Below, piece by piece: positions 1 through 7,541 of a stretch of DNA of 64,000 nt. The first letter of the stretch is position 1; the number at the start of each line of letters is the position of its first letter. The DNA is taken from the NCBI RefSeq assembly GCF_008327685.1, contig NZ_BDDE01000021.1, forward strand, positions 62,001 to 126,000. The letters run 5' to 3'. Position numbers and translations under genes: made by a program. A model generated the notes under the pieces. The model had not been told where the DNA came from and made no database searches. It saw only the letters and a program-made list of their open reading frames with translations. The stretch is from Actinomadura sp. K4S16. GTDB taxonomy: Bacteria > Actinomycetota > Actinomycetes > Streptosporangiales > Streptosporangiaceae.

Positions 1-251
1 AGCAGGTCGACGCCGGCGGCGCCGGACCAGCGCGGGTCGGCCGTGCCGAAGACGGCGCCGAGGTCGCCGAGACCGCACGCCGAAAGGAGCGCGTCGCAGG
101 CGGCGTGCGCCGCGACGTCGCCGTCGGAGTGCCCGGCGAGGCCGTGGCCCTCACCCGGCCATTCGAGCCCGGCCACCCACAGGGGGCGCGGCTCGGACGA
201 GAACGGGTGGACGTCGGTACCGACGCCCACCCGGGGAAGCCGTTCGTTCAA
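1..251 (-). CDS. ispF: 2-C-methyl-D-erythritol 2,4-cyclodiphosphate synthase, N-terminal part
   Basis: The gene runs off the left edge, so only about 83 N-terminal residues are present. The visible part reads RVGVGTDVHPF, then GLEWPGEGHGLAGHSDGDV and HAACDALLSA, the IspF metal-binding Asp/His block (DxH) and the following glycine-rich segment. IspF makes the cyclic diphosphate intermediate of the MEP isoprenoid pathway in the cytoplasm. The chosen start is a TTG 13 nt after the carD stop; a GTG a few codons later is possible. The carD-ispF pairing is conserved in actinomycetes. Confidence 0.9.
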   Translation of the reverse strand, partial: MNERLPRVGVGTDVHPFSSEPRPLWVAGLEWPGEGHGLAGHSDGDVAAHAACDALLSACGLGDLGAVFGTADPRWSGAAGVDL

Positions 252-264
252 CGCGGTCGGCCGC

Positions 265-747
265 TCAGCTGGCCAGGACCTCGTCGAGCAGGGCCTCTGC
301 CTTGTCCTCGTTGGTCTTCTCGGCGAGCGCGAGCTCGCTGACCAGGATCTGGCGCGCCTTCGCGAGCATCCGCTTCTCACCCGCGGACAGACCGCGCTCC
401 TTGTCGCGCCGCCAGAGGTCGCGGACGACCTCCGCGACCTTGTTGACATCGCCGGAGGCGAGCTTCTCAAGATTCGCCTTGTACCGGCGCGACCAGTTGG
501 TGGGCTCCTCGGTGTAGGGTGCGCGAAGCACCTCGAACACCTTCTCCAGCCCGTCCTGGCCGACGACGTCCCGGACGCCCACGTCCTCGACGTTCTCGAC
601 CGGGACCCGTACCGTCAGGTCACCCTTGTCAACCTTCAGGACCAGGTAGGTCCTGTCCTCACCCTTGATGGTGCGAGTCTCGATGGCCTCGATCCGAGCA
701 GCCCCATGGTGGGGGTAGACGACGGTGTCGCCGACCTGGAAAGTCAT
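265..747 (-). CDS. carD: CarD-family RNA polymerase-binding transcription factor
   Basis: The protein has 160 residues, the usual CarD length. It begins MTFQVGDTVVYPHHGAARIE, the RNA polymerase beta-binding (Tudor-like) domain, and continues into the helical DNA-binding half with the conserved LYRAP-like stretch seen here as VLRAPYTEEPTNWSRRYKAN. CarD stabilises open promoter complexes at rRNA and other promoters and is essential in mycobacteria. The ATG at 747 follows a GGAAGGGG ribosome site. An in-frame start further upstream at 819 would add residues not found in the family. ispF follows after 13 nt. Confidence 0.95.
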   Translation of the reverse strand: MTFQVGDTVVYPHHGAARIEAIETRTIKGEDRTYLVLKVDKGDLTVRVPVENVEDVGVRDVVGQDGLEKVFEVLRAPYTEEPTNWSRRYKANLEKLASGDVNKVAEVVRDLWRRDKERGLSAGEKRMLAKARQILVSELALAEKTNEDKAEALLDEVLAS

Positions 748-1109
748 GTGACAAGTACCCCTTCCGCTAGAACCAGGGTAGCACGGAAACGAGCGTGCCC
801 GAACCGGCCTTCTCGACAAACGCCCAGGTCAAGCCACATATTGGGGTATTGACAAACCCCTTTATTGGTGCATCGCCGTCCAGTTCTCCCCACCCAGCGT
901 AGCCGAGAGAACACCGCTATCCCGGTCGAGCGCCTTTACCGGTAACCGCCCCCCGGGTACAAGCATCGTCCCGCCGGCGGTGCGGACGGGTTCCATACTG
1001 GGATGTGAGCACGCCGGGCCGCGCGGGTACGAAGCGCCCGGAAGGGTCTTAACAGGACGGATGGGAACGCGCGTCCCGCGGGAACACCGATCGGTGAGGG
1101 AGGTGGCGC
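748..1109. other. Intergenic region between carD and a membrane-protein gene
   Basis: This divergent spacer of about 360 nt holds no convincing gene. It is the least GC-rich part of the left end. A TTGACA hexamer lies at 849-854 on the plus strand and sits inside an imperfect palindrome with GGGGT and ACCCC arms around eight bases, but no matching -10 box was found at the right distance on either strand. It presumably carries the carD promoter. Confidence 0.4.
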
Positions 1110-1883
1110 GTGAGGCCGGACGGCGGCGACCCGGAGCCCGACGACTACGGGCTTCCGCACGTTGACGTCGTCGTGCCCGACGACGCCCGCGAGCTGGAGC
1201 GGGACGTCGTCGCCTACCATCGGGAGCGGCGCCGGCGGCGGCGCAGGGCGCGGGTGCGGCGGCTGTACCGCCCGGTGACCCGGTTCGGCGTCGCGATCCC
1301 CCTCATCGCGGGCGCGCTTCTCGTCGCGCTGCTGAGCGGCGTCCTGATGACGGCGCTCGGTCCCCGTCCGACGCCCCGTCCGACGAGCGCCCAGCTCGCC
1401 CCGCGCCCGACCGCGAGCCCCGGCAGGGTCGGCGGGCTCCTGCCCGACCGCCGGGTCGACGTCGTGACGGCCGGCCGCGCCCCGAAGAGGCTCCAGGACC
1501 TGCGCCCCGCGGTGATAGCCATAGTCCCGCCCGGGTACCGGTGCGAGCCCATCGTGGCGGAGCTGGCCGGCCGGGCACAGGAGTACACGGTGAACTTCTG
1601 GATCGTCGCCGACCCGCGCCCCGCGGGACCCAGGAAGCCCATGTCCCTGAAAGACCTCAGGGCCTGCGCGGGCACCGCCCACAGGGGAGTACCCCAGATC
1701 CTGGAAGACCGCGCCGGCGTCCTGGCCGGCGCCTACTCCCCCGCGCCCGGCACGCCCGGCCCCACGGCGACCGGCATCACCGCCGTCTTCGTGAAGCCGG
1801 ACGGCCTGGTCACCGAGGTCCTCCGGGCTCCCCAGCCCGGTCCGGCGCTCACCGGGAAGGTTGAGAGCCTCCGTACCGGTTAG
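1110..1883 (+). CDS. Single-pass membrane protein with extracytoplasmic thioredoxin-like domain (hypothetical)
   Basis: The 257-residue protein has an acidic N terminus, an Arg-rich stretch near residues 40-55, one membrane helix at about 62-85 (GVAIPLIAGALLVALLSGVL), a Pro/Thr/Arg linker, and a C-terminal domain of about 150 residues with a single Cys pair (YRCEP and LRACAG). The layout, an N-in anchored extracytoplasmic domain, is common in actinomycete proteins beside carD and phoU, but I do not recognise a named family. The GTG start follows GAGGGAGG. Thioredoxin-like is a guess from the strand-helix rhythm; no CxxC is present. Confidence 0.7.
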   Translation: MRPDGGDPEPDDYGLPHVDVVVPDDARELERDVVAYHRERRRRRRRARVRRLYRPVTRFGVAIPLIAGALLVALLSGVLMTALGPRPTPRPTSAQLAPRPTASPGRVGGLLPDRRVDVVTAGRAPKRLQDLRPAVIAIVPPGYRCEPIVAELAGRAQEYTVNFWIVADPRPAGPRKPMSLKDLRACAGTAHRGVPQILEDRAGVLAGAYSPAPGTPGPTATGITAVFVKPDGLVTEVLRAPQPGPALTGKVESLRTG

Positions 1884-2082
1884 CACCCGTGCCGGGGATC
1901 TTGTCCGCGAGCCCGTGTGCGCGCGCCCGGGCTCGCCGTGGAAGCCGGTTCAGGCGTGTCGGCCACCCCGGGGAGGGGTCTCCCGTTGAACCTCGCTACG
2001 CTTCCCCTGGCGTATCTCACGCCAGCCTCACAACTTCCTGAAGCCACCTCTTCAACTGATATTTCGCGAGGAGACCGACGCC

Positions 2083-3012
2083 GTGATCCGAAACAGCCGT
2101 CGAATGGTCGTGCTCGCCATCGCGGGCGCCGTCGCCATCGCGCCGGTGGTCTCCGGCTGCGGCGCCGGCGAGTCGCCCCAGTCCGCCGCCCCGACGCAGC
2201 TCACCGAGGGCGTCAACGTGTCGGTGCCGAAGGACAAGCCGGGCGCGGCGCAGATCGACCTCCGCCACATGTTCCTGCTGGGCCAGGAGGCGGGGCGGCC
2301 GATCCAGCAGGGCACGAACGTGGCCCTCTACGGCGTGATCATCAACCAGGTGAAGGGCCGGCAGGACCGCCTGGTCTCGGTGAGCTCCCCGGCGTTCGGC
2401 GGCGAGGCGAAGATCGAGGGCGGCTCGCTCACGCTGCCGCCCGCCGCCCCGGACGGGACGGGCAGCTTCACCAAGCTGCTGGGCAAGCCCACCCCGACCC
2501 CCACCCCGCAGCAGCAGGGCGGCAAGAAGAAGACGCAGCAGCCGGGAACGCCCTCCGGCCAGGCGTCGCCCTCCGGCAGCGCCACCCCCGAGCCCACCGG
2601 CCAGGGCGCGACCCCGAACGTCTCCGAGACCCCGACCTCGGAGAACACGACCGGCCCGCAGGGCGGCGGCCCGTCGGCCGAGCCGCCCGCCGCCGGCGAG
2701 CAGCCGCTGGTGGTGCTGCCCAGGCTCAACGAGGAGCTGCGCGCCGGTGACACGGTCCCGCTGACGATGCGGTTCGAGCGCGCCGGTTCCGTCGAGTTCC
2801 AGGTGCCCATCGTGGCGCGGCAGGGCGAGTTCGCCACCTACCCGATGCCCGTGTCCCCCGCCTCGCCGCAGTCCCCGAACGGCCAGACCCCCGGCCAGAC
2901 GCCGAGCCAGTCCCCGAGCGGGGAGGCGAGCACGTCGCCGTCCCCGGGCGCCGAGCAGGGCGGCTCGGAGGCACCGCAGACCCCGACCACCACGGAGACC
3001 CCGGCCGCCTGA
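2083..3012 (+). CDS. Secreted lipoprotein with Pro/Ser/Thr-rich linkers (DUF461-like)
   Basis: The 309-residue product starts with a short basic region and a hydrophobic signal ending in the lipobox VVSGC at about residue 25, so it should be lipid-anchored outside the membrane. The folded part (residues about 40-135 and 205-260) is split by a long Thr/Pro/Gln/Gly-rich low-complexity insert, and a second disordered tail closes the protein. The RLVSVSSPAFG and VPLTMRFERAGSVEFQVPIV segments resemble the copper-chaperone PCuAC/DUF461 lipoproteins found near carD and pho genes in actinomycetes, but no Met/His copper ligands are obvious. The GTG start has AGGAG nine bases upstream. Confidence 0.8.
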   Translation: MIRNSRRMVVLAIAGAVAIAPVVSGCGAGESPQSAAPTQLTEGVNVSVPKDKPGAAQIDLRHMFLLGQEAGRPIQQGTNVALYGVIINQVKGRQDRLVSVSSPAFGGEAKIEGGSLTLPPAAPDGTGSFTKLLGKPTPTPTPQQQGGKKKTQQPGTPSGQASPSGSATPEPTGQGATPNVSETPTSENTTGPQGGGPSAEPPAAGEQPLVVLPRLNEELRAGDTVPLTMRFERAGSVEFQVPIVARQGEFATYPMPVSPASPQSPNGQTPGQTPSQSPSGEASTSPSPGAEQGGSEAPQTPTTTETPAA

Positions 3013-3034
3013 CCCACCGCCCCCGCACACACGA

Positions 3035-3066
3035 GAACGGCCCGCCCCCCAGGGGACGGGCCGTTC
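3035..3066. terminator. Bidirectional hairpin terminator
   Basis: Perfect 10-bp arms GAACGGCCCG and CGGGCCGTTC flank a 12-nt loop between two convergent genes (lipoprotein and phoP). There is no U-tract on either strand, as is usual for high-GC actinomycete terminators. Confidence 0.7.
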
Positions 3067-3145
3067 CTCATGTCCGTGACCGCGTGTGCCCGCATGTGCC
3101 CCCACGCTCATGAGCGTGACAGAACACGCAGGTCACGGCGTTCGG

Positions 3146-3826
3146 CTAGGGCTCGAACTTGTAGCCGAGGCCTCGGACGGTGACGATGTAGCGCGGGGTG
3201 GAGGGGACTTCCTCGATCTTGGCGCGGAGGCGCTTGATGTGGACGTCCAGGGTCTTGGTGTCGCCGACGTAGTCGGCGCCCCAGACGCGGTCGATCAGCT
3301 GCATGCGGGTGAGGACGCGGCCGGCGTTGCGCAGCAGCACCTCCAGCAGCTCGAACTCCTTGAGCGGGAGCTGGACGGGCTCGCCGCCGACGCTGACCAC
3401 GTGGCGCTCCACGTCCATCCGGACCGGCCCGGCCTCCAGGGTCGCGGGCGCGGGCTCCTCGACCTCGCCCTGGCGGCGCAGCACGGCCCGCATCCGGGCG
3501 ATCAGCTCGCGGGTGGAGAACGGCTTGGTGACGTAGTCGTCGGCGCCGAGCTCCAGGCCGACGACCTTGTCGACCTCGCTGTCCTTGGCGGTCAGCATGA
3601 TCACCGGGACGTTGGACCGCGCGCGCAGCTCCCGGCACACCTCGGTGCCGGGGAGGCCGGGCAGCATCAGGTCGAGCAGCACGAGGTCGGCACCGTTGCG
3701 CTCGAAGATGTCCAGCGCGTCGGGGCCGGTGGCGGCGACGGCCACCTCGAACCCCTCCTTGCGGAGGTTGTACGACAGTGCGTCGCTGAAGGACTCCTCG
3801 TCTTCCACGACGAGCACGCGGGTCAC
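3146..3826 (-). CDS. phoP: Phosphate response regulator PhoP/RegX3 (OmpR family)
   Basis: The 226-residue protein has a receiver domain with the acidic pair E8-D9, the phosphoacceptor D52 (LVLLDLMLPG), the LTAK switch Thr and the KPFS Lys. An OmpR/PhoB winged helix follows from about residue 125, ending LRAKIEEVPSTPRYIVTVRGLGYKFEP. It is the DNA-binding half of the SenX3-RegX3/PhoR-PhoP system that controls phosphate starvation genes through PHO boxes. It overlaps the kinase gene by 4 bp (ATGA-type), so the two are translationally coupled. Whether it should be called phoP or regX3 depends on lineage naming. Confidence 0.93.
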   Translation of the reverse strand: MTRVLVVEDEESFSDALSYNLRKEGFEVAVAATGPDALDIFERNGADLVLLDLMLPGLPGTEVCRELRARSNVPVIMLTAKDSEVDKVVGLELGADDYVTKPFSTRELIARMRAVLRRQGEVEEPAPATLEAGPVRMDVERHVVSVGGEPVQLPLKEFELLEVLLRNAGRVLTRMQLIDRVWGADYVGDTKTLDVHIKRLRAKIEEVPSTPRYIVTVRGLGYKFEP

Positions 3827-5061
3827 GGTGTTGCCTCCCGGGCGGTGTTAGGTGGTGCTGGGTCTGCGGTCGTCCCGGCCGCGGGGCGGCGCGGCGTGTC
3901 GAGCAGCGGGAGCCGGATCGTGAACGTCGACCCGTGCCCCTCCTTGCTCCACACCGTGATCTCGCCGCCGTGCTTGCTGGTGACGTGCTTGACGATGGCG
4001 AGGCCGAGCCCGGTGCCGCCGGTCTGGCGGGAGCGGGCGGGGTCGACCCGGTAGAACCGCTCGAAGATCCGCTCGATCTCGGCGTCCGGGATGCCGATGC
4101 CCTGGTCGGTCACGTTGATCTCGACGTGCCACTCGTCGCACCTGCGGGTCGACACGACGACCCGGGTGTGCTCGGGGCTGTAGGCCACGGCGTTGTCGAC
4201 GAGGTTGCGCAGCGCGGTGACGAGGAGCTCCTGGTCGGCGCGGACCTGCAGCCCCTCCTCGCCGCCGGCCGCGAGCTCGATGTCCTTGGCGACCGCCTTG
4301 ATCTGGCAGCGCTCCAGCGCCTCGGCCATCACCTCGTCGAGGTCGATCGGGGTGAGCTCGGGCAGCGGCTCGTCCCCCTGGACGCGCGACAGCGTCATCA
4401 GGTCCTGGACGAGATTGGTGAGCCGCACCGACTCGTACTGCATCCGGCCGGCGAACCGGCGGACGGCCTCGGGGTCGTCGGCGGCGCCCTCGACGGTCTC
4501 GGCGAGCAGGGACAGCGCGCCCACCGGGGTCTTCAGCTCGTGGCTGACGTTCGCCACGAAGTCGCGGCGGATCGCCTCGGTGCGGTGCATCTCGGTGAGG
4601 TCCTCGGCGAGCACGAGGACGAGCCCGTGCGACCCGAGCGGCGCGACGCGGACCGCGAACCAGCGCCCGTCGGCCCGGCGGCGGCCGCCGGCGGGCCCGA
4701 CCTGGATCTCGGTCTCGCGGATCTCCCCGTCGCGGCGGACCAGCCGGGTCATGGCGAGCACCTCGTCCACCAGCAGGTGGTCGCCGCTGACCAGGCCGTA
4801 CGCGCGTGCCGCCGAGCTGGCCCGCAGCACCCGGTCCTCGCTGTCCACCACGACGGCCGAAGACCGGAGGACGCTCAGCACCGAGGCGACGCCGGGGGGC
4901 AGACTGCCCACCGGGTTCGCCGTGACCGCCGTCCGCTGGGCCCGCTCGCTCACTCGCACCGCCAATCCAGTCGCGAGCCCGATCGCGAGCCCGGCGAGCC
5001 CGGTCAGGCTCGCTATTATCTCGACCTCCACACCTCGGATCGTAAGCGGCGTTCCGAGCAA
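3823..5061 (-). CDS. phoR: Phosphate sensor histidine kinase PhoR/SenX3
   Basis: The product (412 residues from the TTG at 5061) has one N-terminal membrane helix (residues about 13-36), a PAS-like sensor (about 60-155), the HisKA box FVANVSHELKTP with H174, and an HATPase with N, G1 and G2 boxes (NLVDNAVAYS, DQGIGIP, GGTGLGLAIV). It phosphorylates the adjacent PhoP. Start choice is uncertain: TTG 5061 and GTG 5031 both lack a good ribosome site, and the GTG gives a shorter N terminus before the helix. The promoter lies in the phoU-facing region that carries a PHO box, consistent with autoregulation. Confidence 0.92.
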   Translation of the reverse strand: MLGTPLTIRGVEVEIIASLTGLAGLAIGLATGLAVRVSERAQRTAVTANPVGSLPPGVASVLSVLRSSAVVVDSEDRVLRASSAARAYGLVSGDHLLVDEVLAMTRLVRRDGEIRETEIQVGPAGGRRRADGRWFAVRVAPLGSHGLVLVLAEDLTEMHRTEAIRRDFVANVSHELKTPVGALSLLAETVEGAADDPEAVRRFAGRMQYESVRLTNLVQDLMTLSRVQGDEPLPELTPIDLDEVMAEALERCQIKAVAKDIELAAGGEEGLQVRADQELLVTALRNLVDNAVAYSPEHTRVVVSTRRCDEWHVEINVTDQGIGIPDAEIERIFERFYRVDPARSRQTGGTGLGLAIVKHVTSKHGGEITVWSKEGHGSTFTIRLPLLDTPRRPAAGTTADPAPPNTAREATP

Positions 5062-5093
5062 CGCTTCCCCGCGGGCCTGGTCAGGGACCTCTC

Positions 5094-5137
5094 GTTAGCC
5101 GAAAGTTCACCTTTGCCACCGGACGCGTTCACGGCCA
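5094..5137. promoter_or_regulatory. PHO box: 11-nt phased direct repeats
   Basis: Four consecutive 11-nt units run 5094-5104, 5105-5115, 5116-5126 and 5127-5137. Units 2 and 4 begin GTTCAC (GTTCACCTTTG, GTTCACGGCCA), unit 1 begins GTTAGCC, and unit 3 is degenerate. Streptomyces PHO boxes are tandem 11-nt units with a GTTCACC core bound by PhoP. The site lies between divergent phoR and phoU, as in the Streptomyces phoRP/phoU promoter. Confidence 0.8.
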
Positions 5138-5201
5138 TGGGGCAGGCTGTGGCGTGGGCGAGTCCGCCCTGCCCGCCCCCGTCCAGATCGAAGGATTCGA
5201 A

Positions 5202-5864
5202 GTGCGCGACGCCTACCACGAGGAACTCGACTCCCTCACCGACAGCCTGGTGGAGATGACCCGCCTCGTCCGGTCCGCGATGGCCCGCGCGGTGACCGCC
5301 CTGCTGGACGCCGACCTGCGGCTGTCGGAGGAGGTCATCAGCGGGGACGAGCACGTCAACAAGATCGACGCCGACATCGAGGCGACGGTGTTCGACCTGA
5401 TGGCCCGCCAGCAGCCCGTCGCCGGCGACCTGCGCACCCTGATCACCGCGCTGCGGATGAGCGGCGACCTGGAGCGCATGGGCGACCTCGCCGTGCACAT
5501 CGCGAAGACGGCCCGCCGCCGCCACCCCGAGTCGGCCGTGCCGCCCGAGCTGCAGGCGATCGTGCTGGAGATGGGCCAGATCGCCGAGCGGATGATCGCC
5601 AAGACGGGCAGCGTGATCGCGTCGCAGGACGTCGAGATGGGCCTCGAACTGGACGCCGACGACGACCAGATGGACCGCCTCCACCGCCGGCTGTTCGACC
5701 TCCTGCTGTCTCCGAAGTGGCAGCACGGCGTCGAGCCCGCCGTCGACATCACGCTCGCCGGCCGCTACTTCGAGCGCTTCGCCGACCACGCCGTCCACGT
5801 CGCGGAGAACGTCGTCTACCTGGTGACCGGCCAGCGCCCCGAGGAGATCGTCGACTCGGCCTGA
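5202..5864 (+). CDS. phoU: Phosphate signalling complex regulator PhoU
   Basis: The 220-residue all-helical protein carries two PhoU repeats, each with the E/DxxxD metal-cluster motif (DLERMGDLAVHIAK in the first, YFERFADHAVHVAEN in the second). PhoU links the Pst transporter to the PhoR kinase and damps signalling when phosphate is plentiful. The GTG at 5202, seven bases after GAAGGA, gives the family-standard start MRDAYHEELDSL. The longer frame from 5154 would add residues that PhoU proteins lack. It is transcribed away from phoR across the PHO box. Confidence 0.95.
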   Translation: MRDAYHEELDSLTDSLVEMTRLVRSAMARAVTALLDADLRLSEEVISGDEHVNKIDADIEATVFDLMARQQPVAGDLRTLITALRMSGDLERMGDLAVHIAKTARRRHPESAVPPELQAIVLEMGQIAERMIAKTGSVIASQDVEMGLELDADDDQMDRLHRRLFDLLLSPKWQHGVEPAVDITLAGRYFERFADHAVHVAENVVYLVTGQRPEEIVDSA

Positions 5865-5947
5865 ACCGGCCGGTCCGCGCGCCCGTCCGGGCCCGGTCGT
5901 GCCGCTGGGTCTGGACGGCTTGATCATCATTCGTTAGCTTGCGCGTC

Positions 5948-7051
5948 ATGAATCCGATGCGGGCGCTGGTCCGGACGATGACGCTGGCCGGGGTGTGCGG
6001 GGCGCTGATGGCGGCGTCCCTCCAGGTGCCGGGCACGGCGTCGGCGCGGGAGGGGGCCGCGGCCTGGGCGCGCGGCCCGGCCTGGCAGCCCACCCCGACC
6101 GGCAAGCAGGCGCGGTTCCGCGGGCTGGCGGCGGTCGGCCGGAAGACCGCCTGGCTGGCGGGCAGCGGCGGGACCGTGCTCCGCACGACCGACGGCGGCG
6201 CCACGTGGCGCGACGTCGCCCCGCCGGACGCGGAGGGCCTGGAGTTCCGCGACGTCGAGGCGTTCGACGCGCGCCGGGCGGTCGTGCTGGCCATCGGCGA
6301 GGGCGACGCGTCCCGCGTCTACCAGACGTCGGACGGCGGCGCCTCCTGGACGCTCGGCTTCAAGAACGACGATCCCAGGGCGTTCTACGACTGCGTCACG
6401 TTCTTCGACTCCCGGCACGGGCTGGCGGTCAGCGACCCGGTGGACGGCCGCTTCCGGATCATCTCCACCGGCGACGCGGGCCGCACCTGGCGGGTGCTGC
6501 CGTCCGAGGGCATGCCCCCGGCGCTGGAGGGCGAGGCCGGGTTCGCCGCCAGCGGGCAGTGCCTGGTGAGCCACGGGCCGCGCGACGTGTGGCTGGCGAC
6601 GGGCGGAGCGTCCCGGTCGCGGGTGTTCCACTCCGGGGACCGCGGCCTGACCTGGACCGTCGCCGACACGCCCCTGCCGTCCAGCCCGTCGCAGGGGGTG
6701 TTCGCGGTGGCGTTCCGCGACTCCCGGCACGGCGTCGCCGTCGGCGGCGACTACCGGCCGGGGCAGCCGTCCCCGGCGGCCGCGGCGACGACCGACGACG
6801 GGGGCCGGACGTGGCGTCCCGCGCGGCGCCCGCCGGCCGAGTACCGGTCGGGGGTCGTCTGGCCGGTGTACTCGGGCCCGGCCGCGCTGGCGGTGGGCCC
6901 CACGGGCAGCGACGGCACCCTCGACGGCGGCCGCACCTGGACCCGGTTCGACACCGGAAGCTTCGACACCGTGGACTGCGCCGCCGACGGCGGCTGCTGG
7001 GCCGCCGGCGAGAAGGGCCGCGCCGCCCGCCTCACCTTCACCACCCGCTAG
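5948..7051 (+). CDS. Secreted BNR/YCF48-like beta-propeller protein
   Basis: The 367-residue product has a signal peptide ending near TASA-RE, then repeated beta-propeller blades marked by Asp-box-like turns (TTDGGATWRD, TSDGGASWTL, STGDAGRTWRV, HSGDRGLTWTV, TTDDGGRTWRP, LDGGRTWTRF). Such proteins are often annotated as oxidoreductase or sialidase-like, but no catalytic residues of sialidases are visible. The closest architecture is the YCF48/Hcf136 photosystem-assembly fold reused in actinomycete exoproteins; its ligand is unknown. The ATG at 5948 is seven bases after TAGCTT, suggesting a leaderless mRNA. The stop shares a CTAG tetramer with the next gene on the opposite strand. Confidence 0.8.
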   Translation: MNPMRALVRTMTLAGVCGALMAASLQVPGTASAREGAAAWARGPAWQPTPTGKQARFRGLAAVGRKTAWLAGSGGTVLRTTDGGATWRDVAPPDAEGLEFRDVEAFDARRAVVLAIGEGDASRVYQTSDGGASWTLGFKNDDPRAFYDCVTFFDSRHGLAVSDPVDGRFRIISTGDAGRTWRVLPSEGMPPALEGEAGFAASGQCLVSHGPRDVWLATGGASRSRVFHSGDRGLTWTVADTPLPSSPSQGVFAVAFRDSRHGVAVGGDYRPGQPSPAAAATTDDGGRTWRPARRPPAEYRSGVVWPVYSGPAALAVGPTGSDGTLDGGRTWTRFDTGSFDTVDCAADGGCWAAGEKGRAARLTFTTR

Positions 7052-7461
7052 CCGGGTCCTTCCAGGAGCGCCTGGAGTAGGTCGCGCAGCGACTCCTGCT
7101 GGGCCGGGGCGAGTGTCGCCAGCGGGGAGTCGGCGTCGAGGCGTTCGAGGACGTCGGCGCGGCAGCGTTCGCCCTCCGGGGTGAGGACGATCTGCTTGGC
7201 GCGGCGGTCGGTCGGGTGGGGGCGGCGCTCGACGAGGCCCTGCCCTTCGAGGCGGTCGACGAGGAAGGTCGCGTTCGACGCCTCGCACGCCATGCGGTGG
7301 GCGAGCTCGCGCGCCGTGATCGGCTCCGACAGCTCGCGTAGCGCGACGACCTGGGCGGCGGTCATGCCGACCTGGTCGGCGACGCGGCGGGCGTGGACGT
7401 CGAGCCGCTGCGCGAACCGGTGGACCAGCTTGCACACGTCGCGCTCCATCTGCTCGCCCAT
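7048..7461 (-). CDS. MarR-family transcriptional regulator
   Basis: The 137-residue protein has the MarR winged helix: ITARELAHRMACEASNATF as helix-turn-helix, then LVERRPHPTDRRAKQIVLT, the wing with the DxR motif. It is divergent from an MFS exporter gene with about 80 nt between start codons. Three GTTCGA elements lie in that gap, so it probably represses itself and the exporter in response to a drug-like ligand. A TACACT box lies six bases upstream of the ATG, which suggests a leaderless transcript. The inducer is unknown. Confidence 0.88.
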   Translation of the reverse strand: MGEQMERDVCKLVHRFAQRLDVHARRVADQVGMTAAQVVALRELSEPITARELAHRMACEASNATFLVDRLEGQGLVERRPHPTDRRAKQIVLTPEGERCRADVLERLDADSPLATLAPAQQESLRDLLQALLEGPG

Positions 7462-7482
7462 GCCAGGAGTGTAGCCCCTGTG

Positions 7483-7527
7483 GTTCGAGTCATGATATTG
7501 CTAGTTCGAATCATCCGAGTTCGAACT
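7483..7527. promoter_or_regulatory. Candidate MarR operator, three GTTCGA sites
   Basis: GTTCGA occurs three times, at 7483-7488, 7504-7509 and 7519-7524. The last copy lies in a perfect 10-bp palindrome AGTTCGAACT (7518-7527). The array covers the short gap between the marR-like gene and the MFS gene, where both promoters must lie. Confidence 0.55.
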
Positions 7528-7541
7528 AACTGGGAGTGCGC

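Noticed and set aside
105..852. Long open frames antisense to ispF and carD
   Set aside because: They lie entirely over clear IspF and CarD proteins and have Arg/Pro/Gly composition typical of high-GC shadow frames.
849..877. TTGACA promoter on the plus strand upstream of 1110
   Set aside because: No acceptable -10 hexamer at 16-19 nt; kept only as a note in the intergenic entry.
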